From assembly GCA_050260415.1 (NCBI GenBank), contig JBLNCE010000138.1:1-21337 (forward strand): a stretch of DNA of 21,337 bases, read 5' to 3'. This DNA is from JBLNCE01 sp050260415. GTDB lineage: Bacteria; Bacillota; UBA4882; JAAYXC01. Both the position numbers and the translations under genes were made by a program. The notes beneath the pieces were generated by a model, which had not been told where the DNA came from, did not search any database, and worked only from the letters and a program-made list of their open reading frames with translations. Below, piece by piece: positions 7,094 to 14,539 of the stretch; the stretch's first letter is position 1; the number at the start of each line of letters is the position of its first letter.

Positions 7094-7636
7094 CTATATC
7101 CCGGATATGGCGCAGATTAGCAAGACGGACGCAACGCTCAAGCGTCGATCCATGTCCGTTTGTCCGCCGGGTAAGAATTCGGCGGTCGCGGTAGGCACCA
7201 GGGGGTTGAAGTGGTATTTGAGCCGGCATACCTCGATGGAACCTGGCGATTCGCGGCATGTCGCGCTCAAGGTAAGACCCTTGCGATGGGACAGGACCAC
7301 CCCGGCTTCGCGTTCCGTTCGATCGAAGACGGTCCAAGCACGCCGGCGCGGTATCCTTTGGATCGAGCCGACCCGCTCGTTGCGGCCCACATCGACGAGA
7401 TCATAGGGAGCGAGGCTGTCCAAGATGCGCCGGGGGGATGCGATCATCAGGTTATGCTCTTTATTCGCGCCATCCAAGAAATGAAGATCGCCTCGGAAAC
7501 TGAGGGCGATCCTCACATAAAACAAAGGTTCACCGGCTAGATTGTTGACCTTGAAGGCGCCGCCCGCAAAGCACAGAACATCCCGCCGCACGATAAAGGC
7601 AGACTCGCATACAAGATCTGCCAGGATCCTCTCCAT
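7094..7636 (-). CDS. LURP-one-related / tubby C-terminal-like protein
   Basis: The 180-residue soluble protein has the pattern of the LOR/tubby-like beta-barrel proteins related to phospholipid scramblases. It has an early strand segment with GGAFKVNNLAGEPLFYV (25-41), then YDLVDVGRNERVGSIQR followed by RRAWTVFDRTEREAGVV (about 78-114), and a closing MDRRLSVASVLLI (162-174), where the family typically ends in a FDRRL..ALAIL helix. No transmembrane segment or signal peptide is evident. AAAGGAG lies about 12 bases before the ATG, slightly far. It is encoded upstream of and in the same direction as tdh, but tdh appears to have its own promoter. The biochemical role of bacterial members is not established. 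The assignment rests on pattern recognition, not on a strict motif. Confidence 0.5.
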   Translation of the reverse strand: MERILADLVCESAFIVRRDVLCFAGGAFKVNNLAGEPLFYVRIALSFRGDLHFLDGANKEHNLMIASPRRILDSLAPYDLVDVGRNERVGSIQRIPRRRAWTVFDRTEREAGVVLSHRKGLTLSATCRESPGSIEVCRLKYHFNPLVPTATAEFLPGGQTDMDRRLSVASVLLICAISGI

Positions 7637-7903
7637 GACGATAAACGCTCCTTTACCGGGATTTTAGATGAAAGTCAAATGCCAATGCCAAGTGCTTTGC
7701 CCGCGGATGCGCCGGCGCCGAAGCCACAGTTTTTCTCTGGGATCCGGTTCCGTATTCTGATGTGCTTGCGTCATCAATTCGTTGCCAGTCGGCAAAACCA
7801 TGCCCACTATACGGCAAGGCGCGCGGCTAAATCTTTATTACCGGGTATCTTGTATAACACACTAGGATTATCAAAGGTGATAAGGAATAAGGGGGATACA
7901 GTC

Positions 7904-8098
7904 ATGAAACTCAGGCTCGGGACGATCGTCCTGGTTTTGGCGGGCGTCGCCTTGCTCGGTTTCACCATCGGCGCGCTGCTGCTTTCCAGCGTCGAAGGAT
8001 CATGGTTTGGTCATTATAACCGCGCTGGCCCATGCCGGATCGTAACCCTGGCCATCTGGCCGGGGCCAAAACCGGCCAGCTGTCCATGGATATCCTGA
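7904..8098 (+). CDS. Small single-TM hypothetical protein, possibly frameshifted
   Basis: A 64-residue ORF starts MKLRLGTIVLVLAGVALLG after a GGGGGA about 8 bases upstream, so the start is credible even though the frame is open further upstream. Residues ~5-27 form one hydrophobic helix, either a membrane anchor or an uncleaved signal. The tail (GHYNRAGPCRIV... PASCPWIS) has two cysteines and several prolines and matches nothing I know. Another frame continues as PDRNPGHLAGAKTGQ and ends a few bases later, so a single-base shift near 8030 would give a different, more polar tail; I cannot tell which is real. It lies 111 bases before the radical SAM gene on the same strand. Confidence 0.4.
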   Translation: MKLRLGTIVLVLAGVALLGFTIGALLLSSVEGSWFGHYNRAGPCRIVTLAIWPGPKPASCPWIS

Positions 8099-8209
8099 CC
8101 GCCTGACCGGCGCCAAAACAACGGATTAGGCTTATGCTATTCACGGACGCGTCGGGATGAACCGCTGTCCGAAAACGGGTTCAGGCCTGGACAACCGGAG
8201 GTTGTACTA

Positions 8210-9292
8210 ATGGAGCGAGAAAAATACGTCGCGCTGTTCGATGGAGCAATCAGGCAACTCTTCAAGGACGCCTTGCGCATCAGCTTCCGAGATCCCGGCA
8301 TGGCGCTCTTCCTGCTCGGGGCCATCCGGCGGCAGAACAGGGCCGCGCGCCTGCGCCAATCCTGGGCGGCCAAGGGGGTGCGAGTGCCGCCGTTCATGAT
8401 CATGAGCATCACGGATCGGTGCAATCTCCACTGCAAGGGCTGTTACGCGCAAGCCCATCGCCGGTCGCCGGCGCAGGAGATGAGCGACGCCAAACTCGAA
8501 GGTGTTATCGCCGAGGCGCGCGATCTCGGTGTCTCGATCATGCTGATTGCCGGTGGCGAACCATTGACACGCCCGGAGATCCTGGATATCGCCGGGAAGT
8601 TCCCGGAGATCGTTTTCCCCGTCTTTACCAACGGCCTGTTGCTCGACGACGAAAAGATCGCGGCGTTTCGCCGGCAGAGGAACGTGATCCCGGTCGTCAG
8701 TCTCGAGGGCGAGGCGCGCGACACCGACAGCCGCCGGGGCGGCGGGGTCCATAAACAGCTCCTCGGCACGGTGGCGGCCCTCAGGAAAGAGGGCGTCTTC
8801 TTCGGCGCCTCGTTCACCTTGACCAGGAACAATTGCGACCGGGTCGTGGAACGTGGATTCATCGGGCGGCTCATCGCCGCGGGCTGCAGGCTCTTTTTCT
8901 TCGTCGATTACGTGCCCGTCCAGGAAGGGACGGAGGAGATGGTGATGACTGAGGCGCAGAGGAAGGACGCCGCAGGCGGGATCGAGGCGCTGCGGTCCGG
9001 ACTGCCGGGGCTTTTCATCGCCTTGCCGGGTGACGAGGAGCGGTACGGCGGTTGTCTGGCGGCCGGCCGCGGCTTTGCGCATATCAGCCCGGAAGGCGGG
9101 CTCGAGCCGTGCCCATTCTCGCCACACTCGGACGCCAATCTGCATGAACTATCGTTACGGGAGGCTCTGCAATCGGATCTGCTCAGAAAGATACGCGAAA
9201 ACGCGGAGCAGCTGTCGGAGACCAGGGGCGGCTGTGCCCTGTGGACGCGGCGTGAATGGGTCAGGTCGCTCCTGGCGGGGGAACGGGAGTAG
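8210..9292 (+). CDS. Radical SAM protein with C-terminal SPASM-like cysteines
   Basis: The 360-residue protein carries the radical SAM cluster motif CNLHCKGC (C71, C75, C78) after the strand MIMSITDR, and the SAM-contacting GGEPLTRPEI (115-124). Three more cysteines in the C-terminal part (C282 in GGCLA, C301 in LEPCPF, C342 in GGCALW) resemble a reduced SPASM/twitch domain that binds an auxiliary iron-sulphur cluster. The N-terminal ~60 residues are a basic helical extension (DALRISFRDPGMALFLLGAIRR) common in this group. The start has GGAGG about 9 bases upstream. SPASM-type members often modify peptides, but no convincing precursor is present, so the substrate is unknown. It is followed by a small exported protein and a LOG-family gene on the same strand, possibly co-transcribed. 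Confidence 0.85.
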   Translation: MEREKYVALFDGAIRQLFKDALRISFRDPGMALFLLGAIRRQNRAARLRQSWAAKGVRVPPFMIMSITDRCNLHCKGCYAQAHRRSPAQEMSDAKLEGVIAEARDLGVSIMLIAGGEPLTRPEILDIAGKFPEIVFPVFTNGLLLDDEKIAAFRRQRNVIPVVSLEGEARDTDSRRGGGVHKQLLGTVAALRKEGVFFGASFTLTRNNCDRVVERGFIGRLIAAGCRLFFFVDYVPVQEGTEEMVMTEAQRKDAAGGIEALRSGLPGLFIALPGDEERYGGCLAAGRGFAHISPEGGLEPCPFSPHSDANLHELSLREALQSDLLRKIRENAEQLSETRGGCALWTRREWVRSLLAGERE

Positions 9293-9360
9293 AGGCATGG
9301 GCAAAAGGTCCAATCGGCGCACGGGATCAATTTGCCTCAACCATTAGGAGATGCTATCAA

Positions 9361-9702
9361 ATGCTGAAACGCAAGATTCTGTTGATGGTTATCCCTTTAT
9401 TGGCTTTGCTGGCGCCTTTGGCCATGGTGCACGGCGCGGAGGCGGCCGCCGATTTCACCCATGCGGGGATCGCCAACGTCACGGTGGACGGGGGATTCTT
9501 TGCCACCGAAATCAGAACTCATGCCGGCGGCGCGGTCATGCTGCGGGTCGAGATCCCGGACTACCTCGCCAGGGTGGTGAGGGTCAGGCGTGAAGCGGGC
9601 CAGGGTCTGCTCAGGGTCTGGCTGGAACACAAGGAAGGGTTAAGCGTGAGCCTTTTCGGCGTCGAGGGTGACTGGTCCCTTTCGAAATCCGGGTCTACGT
9701 AA
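9361..9702 (+). CDS. Small exported hypothetical protein
   Basis: The ATG at 9361 has AGGAGA about 9 bases upstream and opens a classical signal peptide: MLKRK, a hydrophobic core (ILLMVIPLLALLAPLAMV), then HGAEAA as probable cleavage region near residue 29. The mature part of about 85 residues looks like a small beta-rich domain (ANVTVDGGFFATEIRTH, VMLRVEIPDYLARVVRVRRE, LRVWLEHKEGLSVSLFGVEG) with no cysteines or recognisable motif. The frame is open upstream to 9256 but that extension lacks a ribosome site. It sits 68 bp after the radical SAM gene. The function is unknown; a periplasmic location is predicted. Confidence 0.65.
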   Translation: MLKRKILLMVIPLLALLAPLAMVHGAEAAADFTHAGIANVTVDGGFFATEIRTHAGGAVMLRVEIPDYLARVVRVRREAGQGLLRVWLEHKEGLSVSLFGVEGDWSLSKSGST

Positions 9703-9705
9703 AAT

Positions 9706-9738
9706 GGGTTTTCGCGCCAAGCCGGCGCAAAATAACCC
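9706..9738 (+). terminator. Imperfect hairpin between the exported protein and LOG gene
   Basis: GGGTTTT-c-GCGCC pairs with GGCGC-AAAA-t-AACCC around a 5-nt loop; the inner 5 bp and the next four A-T pairs are exact apart from one unpaired base. It begins 3 bases after a stop codon and ends just before the GAGGTGA of the next gene. It has no T-run, so it may be a processing or attenuation structure rather than a full terminator. Confidence 0.35.
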
Positions 9739-9753
9739 TTGAGGTGACGCCGC

Positions 9754-10506
9754 TTGTCCATCCAGCTCCATCCGCCCCGCGGTTTCCGCGACAACGAGGA
9801 CAAGGAACTCCTGCAGACCAAACCCGCCCCGGCGTCGGATTTTACGACCATGGACCCCTGGCGCATCCTGCGCATCCAGGGCGAGATGGTCGAGGGTTTC
9901 GACGCCCTTTCCAAGCTCGGTCCCGCGGTGGCCGTCTTCGGCTCGGCGCGCCTCGGGGAGGACCACCGTTATTATCATGCGGCGCTCGCGATCGCCCGCG
10001 GCCTTGCCGAGGTCGGCCTGACCGTCATCACCGGCGGCGGCCCCGGGCTCATGGAGGCCGCCAACCGCGGCGCCTGCGCCGCCGGGGGGCCCTCGGTCGG
10101 CTGCGCCATTCAGCTCTCCCGCGAGCCCGAACCGAACCCCTACCAGACCATCGCCCTCAAGTTCCGCTACTTCTTCGTGCGCAAGCTGATGTTCGTCAAG
10201 TATTCGGTGGCCTTCGTGATCATGCCGGGCGGCTTCGGCACCCTGGACGAGCTCTTCGAGGCTGTCACCCTGGTCCAGACGGACAAGATCGACCATTTCC
10301 CGGTGGTGCTCTATGGGCGGGAGTACTGGGGCGGGCTCCTCGAGTGGCTGCGGGGGGCCGTCCTGCGGGAAGGATGCGTGGGGGAGGGGGATCTGGATCT
10401 ACTACGGGTGGTGGATGCGCCGGAGGAGGCGGTTGATATGATCGTGGAGAATAGCAGGCGGAACGGGTGGATTCGATCGAATTTAAATCCACCGGCATTT
10501 CCTTGA
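9754..10506 (+). CDS. LOG-family nucleotide 5'-monophosphate phosphoribohydrolase
   Basis: The 250-residue Rossmann-fold protein has both family signatures: GGGPGLMEAANRG (94-106) and PGGFGTLDE (158-166). LOG proteins remove ribose 5'-phosphate from nucleotide monophosphates; plant members release cytokinins, while the physiological substrate in most bacteria is unsettled. The start is TTG with GAGGTGA about 6 bases upstream; residues 1-35 are a polar extension, as in the longer TIGR00730 proteins. The C-terminal 15 residues (NGWIRSNLNPPAFP) look non-conserved and are encoded by an inverted repeat. The gene converges with the ABC exporter 75 bp away. Confidence 0.88.
   Translation: MSIQLHPPRGFRDNEDKELLQTKPAPASDFTTMDPWRILRIQGEMVEGFDALSKLGPAVAVFGSARLGEDHRYYHAALAIARGLAEVGLTVITGGGPGLMEAANRGACAAGGPSVGCAIQLSREPEPNPYQTIALKFRYFFVRKLMFVKYSVAFVIMPGGFGTLDELFEAVTLVQTDKIDHFPVVLYGREYWGGLLEWLRGAVLREGCVGEGDLDLLRVVDAPEEAVDMIVENSRRNGWIRSNLNPPAFP
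10466..10493. terminator. Inverted repeat at the LOG/ABC convergent junction
   Basis: An exact 8-bp repeat (GGTGGATT / AATCCACC) with a 12-nt A+T-rich loop lies in the last codons of the LOG gene, between two convergent transcription units. A bidirectional termination role is plausible by position, but neither side has a clear T-run, so this is weak. Confidence 0.25.
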
Positions 10507-10581
10507 TGATGTTCTTTTACTTCCGCGATTTCTTCCTCGCTCAAATCACCGATTCGCTTGATCTCTTCAACCCCTAACCCC

Positions 10582-12363
10582 TCACGCCCCCGCCTCCCCC
10601 TCCTCAAACTGCGCCGCATGGAGCGCCGCATACCTTCCCCCCGGTACCGCCAACAACTCCTTATGCGTCCCCCGCTCGACGATCTTTCCATCATCCATGA
10701 CCACGATCAGATCCGCCTCGCGGATGGTCGAGAGCCGGTGCGCGATCACGAGCGAGGTGCGGCCGCGAAGCAGCCGCTTGATCCCGGCCTGGATCGCGGC
10801 CTCGGTCTGGCTATCCACGCTGGCGGTGGCCTCGTCAAGGATGAGGATGCGCGGGTCGGCGAGGAGGGCGCGGGCGAAGGCGATGAGCTGCCGCTGGCCG
10901 GCGGAGAGGCCGGCGCCGCGCTCATGCAGGACGGTATCGTAGCCGTGCGGGAGCTTGGCGATGAAGCCGTGGGCGTCCACGGCCTCCGCGGCGGCGGCGG
11001 CCTCCGCCAAGGAGGCCTCGGGACGGGCGTAGCGGATGTTTTCGAGCACCGTGCCGGAGAAGATGAACGATTCCTGGAGGACGGCGCCCATCTGGCGGCG
11101 GAGCGAGCGCTGCTGGACCAGGCGGACGTCATGGCCGTCGATCAGGACCCGTCCGGTCTGGGGATCGTAGAAGCGGTGCACGAGGCTGGTAAGGGTGGTC
11201 TTGCCGCAGCCGGTGGCGCCGACAAAGGCCACGGTCCAGCCGGGTTCGATGCGTAGATCGATGTCTTTCAAGACGGCCTGGTCCCCGTCATAGCTGAAAC
11301 TGACGTGTTCGAAGACCACCTCGCCGCGGATGGGAGGCATCTCGATCGCGTCCGGGGCGTCGACGATCTCCGGCTTGATGTCGAGGAGGGCAAAGACGCG
11401 CTCCGCCGAGATCAGCGCGGCCTGGATCTGGACATAAATATTGGAGATGGAGCCGATCGGCCACCACATGCGGTCGATGTAGCCCATAAAGGCCATGAGC
11501 ACGCCGATGGTCAGGGTCTCCGCACGCGCGGAGGCGCCGGCGGCCCAGAGCACCAGCCCCAGGGCGGCGGCGCGGGTCAGTTCCACGGCGGGAGCAAAGG
11601 CGGCCTGCAGGCGCGCGGTCCTGAGCCAGCTCCCGACCAGGCGGCTGTTGGCCTGGGTAAACTGGCGCAGGTTTTCCTGCTCGCGCGCGAAGGCCTGGAT
11701 CGTCCGCACGCCGGAGATGTTCTCCGCCAGGAAGGCGTTGAAGGTGCTGATATACCCCCGCACCTTGGTCCAGCCGCGGTGGATCCGGGGCCGGAGGTAG
11801 AGGGCGAGCGCGGCCATGGCGGGCAGGACCGTGAGGACGAGCAGGGCAAAGCGGACGTTGATCGCCAGCATCAGCCCGATGACAAACGAGATGGCCACCA
11901 ACTCGTGCACGATCTGGGCCATGATGTTCGTGACGAACTCGTTGAGGGTGGTCATATCGCTGAGGAACCGGGTCATGATCCGCCCGACGTATTCGGACTC
12001 ATGGAAGCGGACGGAGAGGGTCTGGATATGGGCGAAGAGTTCCTGGCGCAGACGGAAGAGGATCCGCTGCCCGATGTGGGGCAGGAGCAACTGCCGGCCG
12101 TAGAAACAGGCGAAGTTCACGAGATGAATGGCAAAGCAGAAGGCCAGCATACGGTAGAGGCCGGCCAAGCGCCGGGGGCCGATGTAGTTGTCGATCAGGA
12201 GGCGGTCGAGCAGCGGCTCGAACTCCCACGCGGCCACGCAGATCGTGAAGAGCAGCAGGGTCAAGGCGAAGAGCCAGCGGAAGGGGCGCAGATACCCGAG
12301 GGCTCTGCGGAGGAGCCGCCAGGGCGGAATGCTCGGCCCCTCGAGGATCCTTTCGGCGTTCAT
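10582..12363 (-). CDS. ABC exporter half-transporter, catalytically canonical subunit
   Basis: This 593-residue half-transporter has an N-terminal six-helix exporter domain (about 25-325) fused to a nucleotide-binding domain. Walker A is GATGCGKT (382-389), Walker B LILD is followed by the catalytic E511 (DEATAS), and the switch histidine is H542 (AHRLST). The signature is LSAGQ (486-490) rather than LSGGQ. With its partner's intact LSGGQ it would form the working ATP site, as in heterodimeric exporters such as TM287/288, BmrCD or TmrAB. The ATG overlaps the stop of the upstream half-transporter gene by 4 bases (ATGA), with GAGGAG 8 bases before it, indicating coupled translation and equal subunit amounts. 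The substrate cannot be read from the sequence; drugs, lipids or peptides are all possible. Confidence 0.92.
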   Translation of the reverse strand: MNAERILEGPSIPPWRLLRRALGYLRPFRWLFALTLLLFTICVAAWEFEPLLDRLLIDNYIGPRRLAGLYRMLAFCFAIHLVNFACFYGRQLLLPHIGQRILFRLRQELFAHIQTLSVRFHESEYVGRIMTRFLSDMTTLNEFVTNIMAQIVHELVAISFVIGLMLAINVRFALLVLTVLPAMAALALYLRPRIHRGWTKVRGYISTFNAFLAENISGVRTIQAFAREQENLRQFTQANSRLVGSWLRTARLQAAFAPAVELTRAAALGLVLWAAGASARAETLTIGVLMAFMGYIDRMWWPIGSISNIYVQIQAALISAERVFALLDIKPEIVDAPDAIEMPPIRGEVVFEHVSFSYDGDQAVLKDIDLRIEPGWTVAFVGATGCGKTTLTSLVHRFYDPQTGRVLIDGHDVRLVQQRSLRRQMGAVLQESFIFSGTVLENIRYARPEASLAEAAAAAEAVDAHGFIAKLPHGYDTVLHERGAGLSAGQRQLIAFARALLADPRILILDEATASVDSQTEAAIQAGIKRLLRGRTSLVIAHRLSTIREADLIVVMDDGKIVERGTHKELLAVPGGRYAALHAAQFEEGEAGA

Positions 12364-14105
12364 CCCGCGGCCTCCTCGCCCTTGGCTTGGCCGGGCGCTG
12401 TCTGGCGCTGGTAGGTCCGCCAGTACTGCCCGCGGGCCGAAAGGAGTTCCGCGTGCGTGCCTTGCTCGGCGATCCGGCCCTCCCGGAGGACCACGATGCG
12501 GTCCGCGTCGCGGACGGCGCTGATGCGGTTGGAGACGATGATCGTCGTGCGCCCGCGCATGACGAGGTCGATGGCCTGCTTGAGCAGGACTTCGGTCTCG
12601 GCGTCCACGGCCGAGGTGCAGTCGTCCAGGATGAGGACGCGCGGGTTGGTAAGAAAGGCGCGGGCGATGGCCAGGCGCTGCTTCTGTCCCCCCGAGAGGC
12701 CCGTGCCGCGCTCGCCGAGCATGGTCTCGTAATCGTACGGCAGTTCCATGATAAAATCGTGCGCCTGGGCCAGCTTGGCCGCCTCGACGATGGCGTCCAT
12801 CGGCGCCTTGGGGTTACCGAAGGCGATGTTCTCTTTGATGGTCGCCGAGAAAAGGAGCGGTTCCTGGGAGACGTAGCCGATATTTCGCCGCAGGAGTTCC
12901 AGGTCGAGGTCCCTTAGATCATGACCGTCCAGGAGCACCGCCCCGCCATCCGGGTCGTAGAACCGGCCCAGCAAGTTGACCAGCGTGCTCTTGCCCGACC
13001 CCGTCTCGCCGATCACGCCGAGTGAGGTCCCAGCGGGGATCTCGAGGGAGATGCCGCGCAGGGCGTGGTTTTCCGTCCCCCGGTACGAGAAGGATACCTG
13101 GCGGAAGCCGACCGCGCCGCGCACCGCGTCGAGGGCCAAGGGGTGTTTGGGCGACCGGATCGGGCAGGGCTCGTCCAGGACCTCGAAGACCCGCAGGGAC
13201 CCGGCCAGGGACTGGCTGAAGACATTGGCTTGGTTGCTGAGCTGCACGATGGGGCCGATGAGCATCCGCACCAGGCTCAGCGAGGCGACCAGCGTCCCGA
13301 TGGTCATCCCGCCGGTGATGGTCAGATAGCCGCCGAACCCGAGCACGCCCAGCTGGATCGAGCGGTTGGAAAAACTCATGCACGCCTGCATGCCCGTCCA
13401 CATGCGCGCGATCCTGAAGTTGATCCTTCGATTCTCCTCGTTTACCCGGCGGAAGCGCTCCTCCTCGTCGTCCTCGCGGGCAAAGGCCTTGACCACGCGG
13501 TAGCCGGCCAGGTTTTCCTGGAGGACCGAGGAGAGTTCCGCGTTGCGCTGGTGGACCTCGGTCCAGACGGGGGCCAGCCTGCGCTGCATGGCGTGCATGG
13601 CGAGGCCGATTGCGGCCAGGGGCAGCAGGCAGACCAAGGCGAGGGTCAGGTTCTGCATGGTCAGGGTAACGTAGACCCAGATAATGGTCACGAGGAGGTT
13701 CATAACCTCGATCAGGGAATTGGACAGGAAGAGCCTGGTCGCGTCCACATCGTGCGTGATGCGGGACATCAACTGGCCCGTCTGCGCCGTGTCGTAGTAA
13801 CTATAGGGCAGGACGAGGAATTTACGGTACATGGCCGTGCGCACGGTGGTCAGGATCCGCTGCCCCAGGATCTCCTTGCCGTATTGGTAAAAGAACATGC
13901 CCAGGCTGCGGCAGCCCGCGGCCGCGACCACGGCCGCGATCAGACCAGGCAGGAGCCCGAAGCCCTTGCCCAGGATGACCCGGTCGACAATCTGCCTGAT
14001 GACGAGGGGTGTGATGACCGAGATCCCGGCCAGGGTAAAGTTCAGCGCGAGCAGGCCGATGAAGAGGCGCCGGTGCGGCCGGAGGAAGGAGAGCAGACGT
14101 TTCAA
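12360..14105 (-). CDS. ABC exporter half-transporter, degenerate-site subunit
   Basis: The 581-residue protein is the first gene of the exporter pair: transmembrane domain about 10-310, then the nucleotide-binding domain with Walker A GETGSGKS (366-373) and an intact signature LSGGQ (470-474). Its own catalytic residues are changed: the glutamate after Walker B is D495 (LILDDCTS) and the switch histidine is N526 (IVSNRIS). Both substitutions are present in the DNA, and both are typical of the degenerate site of heterodimeric exporters. So it supplies a good signature to the partner while its own Walker A/B site should bind but barely hydrolyse ATP. The start is TTG, fixed by an in-frame TAA just upstream, with only a weak GGGG as ribosome site. 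Confidence 0.92.
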   Translation of the reverse strand: MKRLLSFLRPHRRLFIGLLALNFTLAGISVITPLVIRQIVDRVILGKGFGLLPGLIAAVVAAAGCRSLGMFFYQYGKEILGQRILTTVRTAMYRKFLVLPYSYYDTAQTGQLMSRITHDVDATRLFLSNSLIEVMNLLVTIIWVYVTLTMQNLTLALVCLLPLAAIGLAMHAMQRRLAPVWTEVHQRNAELSSVLQENLAGYRVVKAFAREDDEEERFRRVNEENRRINFRIARMWTGMQACMSFSNRSIQLGVLGFGGYLTITGGMTIGTLVASLSLVRMLIGPIVQLSNQANVFSQSLAGSLRVFEVLDEPCPIRSPKHPLALDAVRGAVGFRQVSFSYRGTENHALRGISLEIPAGTSLGVIGETGSGKSTLVNLLGRFYDPDGGAVLLDGHDLRDLDLELLRRNIGYVSQEPLLFSATIKENIAFGNPKAPMDAIVEAAKLAQAHDFIMELPYDYETMLGERGTGLSGGQKQRLAIARAFLTNPRVLILDDCTSAVDAETEVLLKQAIDLVMRGRTTIIVSNRISAVRDADRIVVLREGRIAEQGTHAELLSARGQYWRTYQRQTAPGQAKGEEAAG

Positions 14106-14539
14106 GGCTGATTACCCCATGCAACGTTTTGTGGACGGTCTATGGCTGATGCGATAGCCGGGATGGTACAGGTTCCCGAAGGATCCTCTTATGTCAAAGG
14201 ATACCATCGATGCGGCGGATTGGCAAGGGAGGAGAGGTGAGGAAAGAGCGGGTGTGGAGATGGTGAAGTATTGGTCGGGCATGGCAATAATGAGACATTT
14301 CGGCAGAAACCAATATAAAGCGACACCGAGATAATTTAAGTTTACAGTAAGAAATGATAATGCCTGCTAGATGTGATTTATGGTTTTGGCGCAATTCGAC
14401 ACAAAATTCACTGAAGATGTGATATGGTACAGGAAGGCACCTAAGGGAGAGGATGGTCTATATTACCTCTGGGTTAGAATGGCGGCATGGAGGCGGCCTG
14501 TATGTATCAGGATAACCTATTCGGAAAGGATTGGTCGTC
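14106..14539. other. Divergent intergenic region between ABC exporter and Rhs gene
   Basis: About 430 bases without a convincing gene. It must contain the promoters of both flanking units. A TTTGACA lies on the minus strand near 14197 without a well-spaced -10. A 7-bp inverted repeat GATGGTA (14162-14168) / TACCATC (14202-14208) brackets that element and could be an operator. The stretch 14280-14400 is A+T-rich. The right end has AAAGGA (14525-14530), which serves the Rhs start. A plus-strand frame from 14380 runs into the Rhs gene out of frame and looks spurious. Confidence 0.5.

Noticed and set aside
7679..7903. Upstream extension of the small ORF at 7904
   Set aside because: The extension has no ribosome site and low-complexity content; the internal ATG at 7904 has a good GGGGGA and begins a hydrophobic helix.
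10508..10580. Minus-strand peptide-like stretch EEIKRIGDLSEEEIAEV beyond the exporter stop codon
   Set aside because: It has no start codon or ribosome site of its own, begins out of frame inside the ABC gene and runs antisense into the LOG gene; it looks protein-like but cannot be supported as a gene.
11305..12414. Long plus-strand open frames opposite the ABC exporter, kinase and tdh genes
   Set aside because: Open antisense frames are expected opposite G+C-rich genes; the minus-strand products have complete family motifs and these do not.
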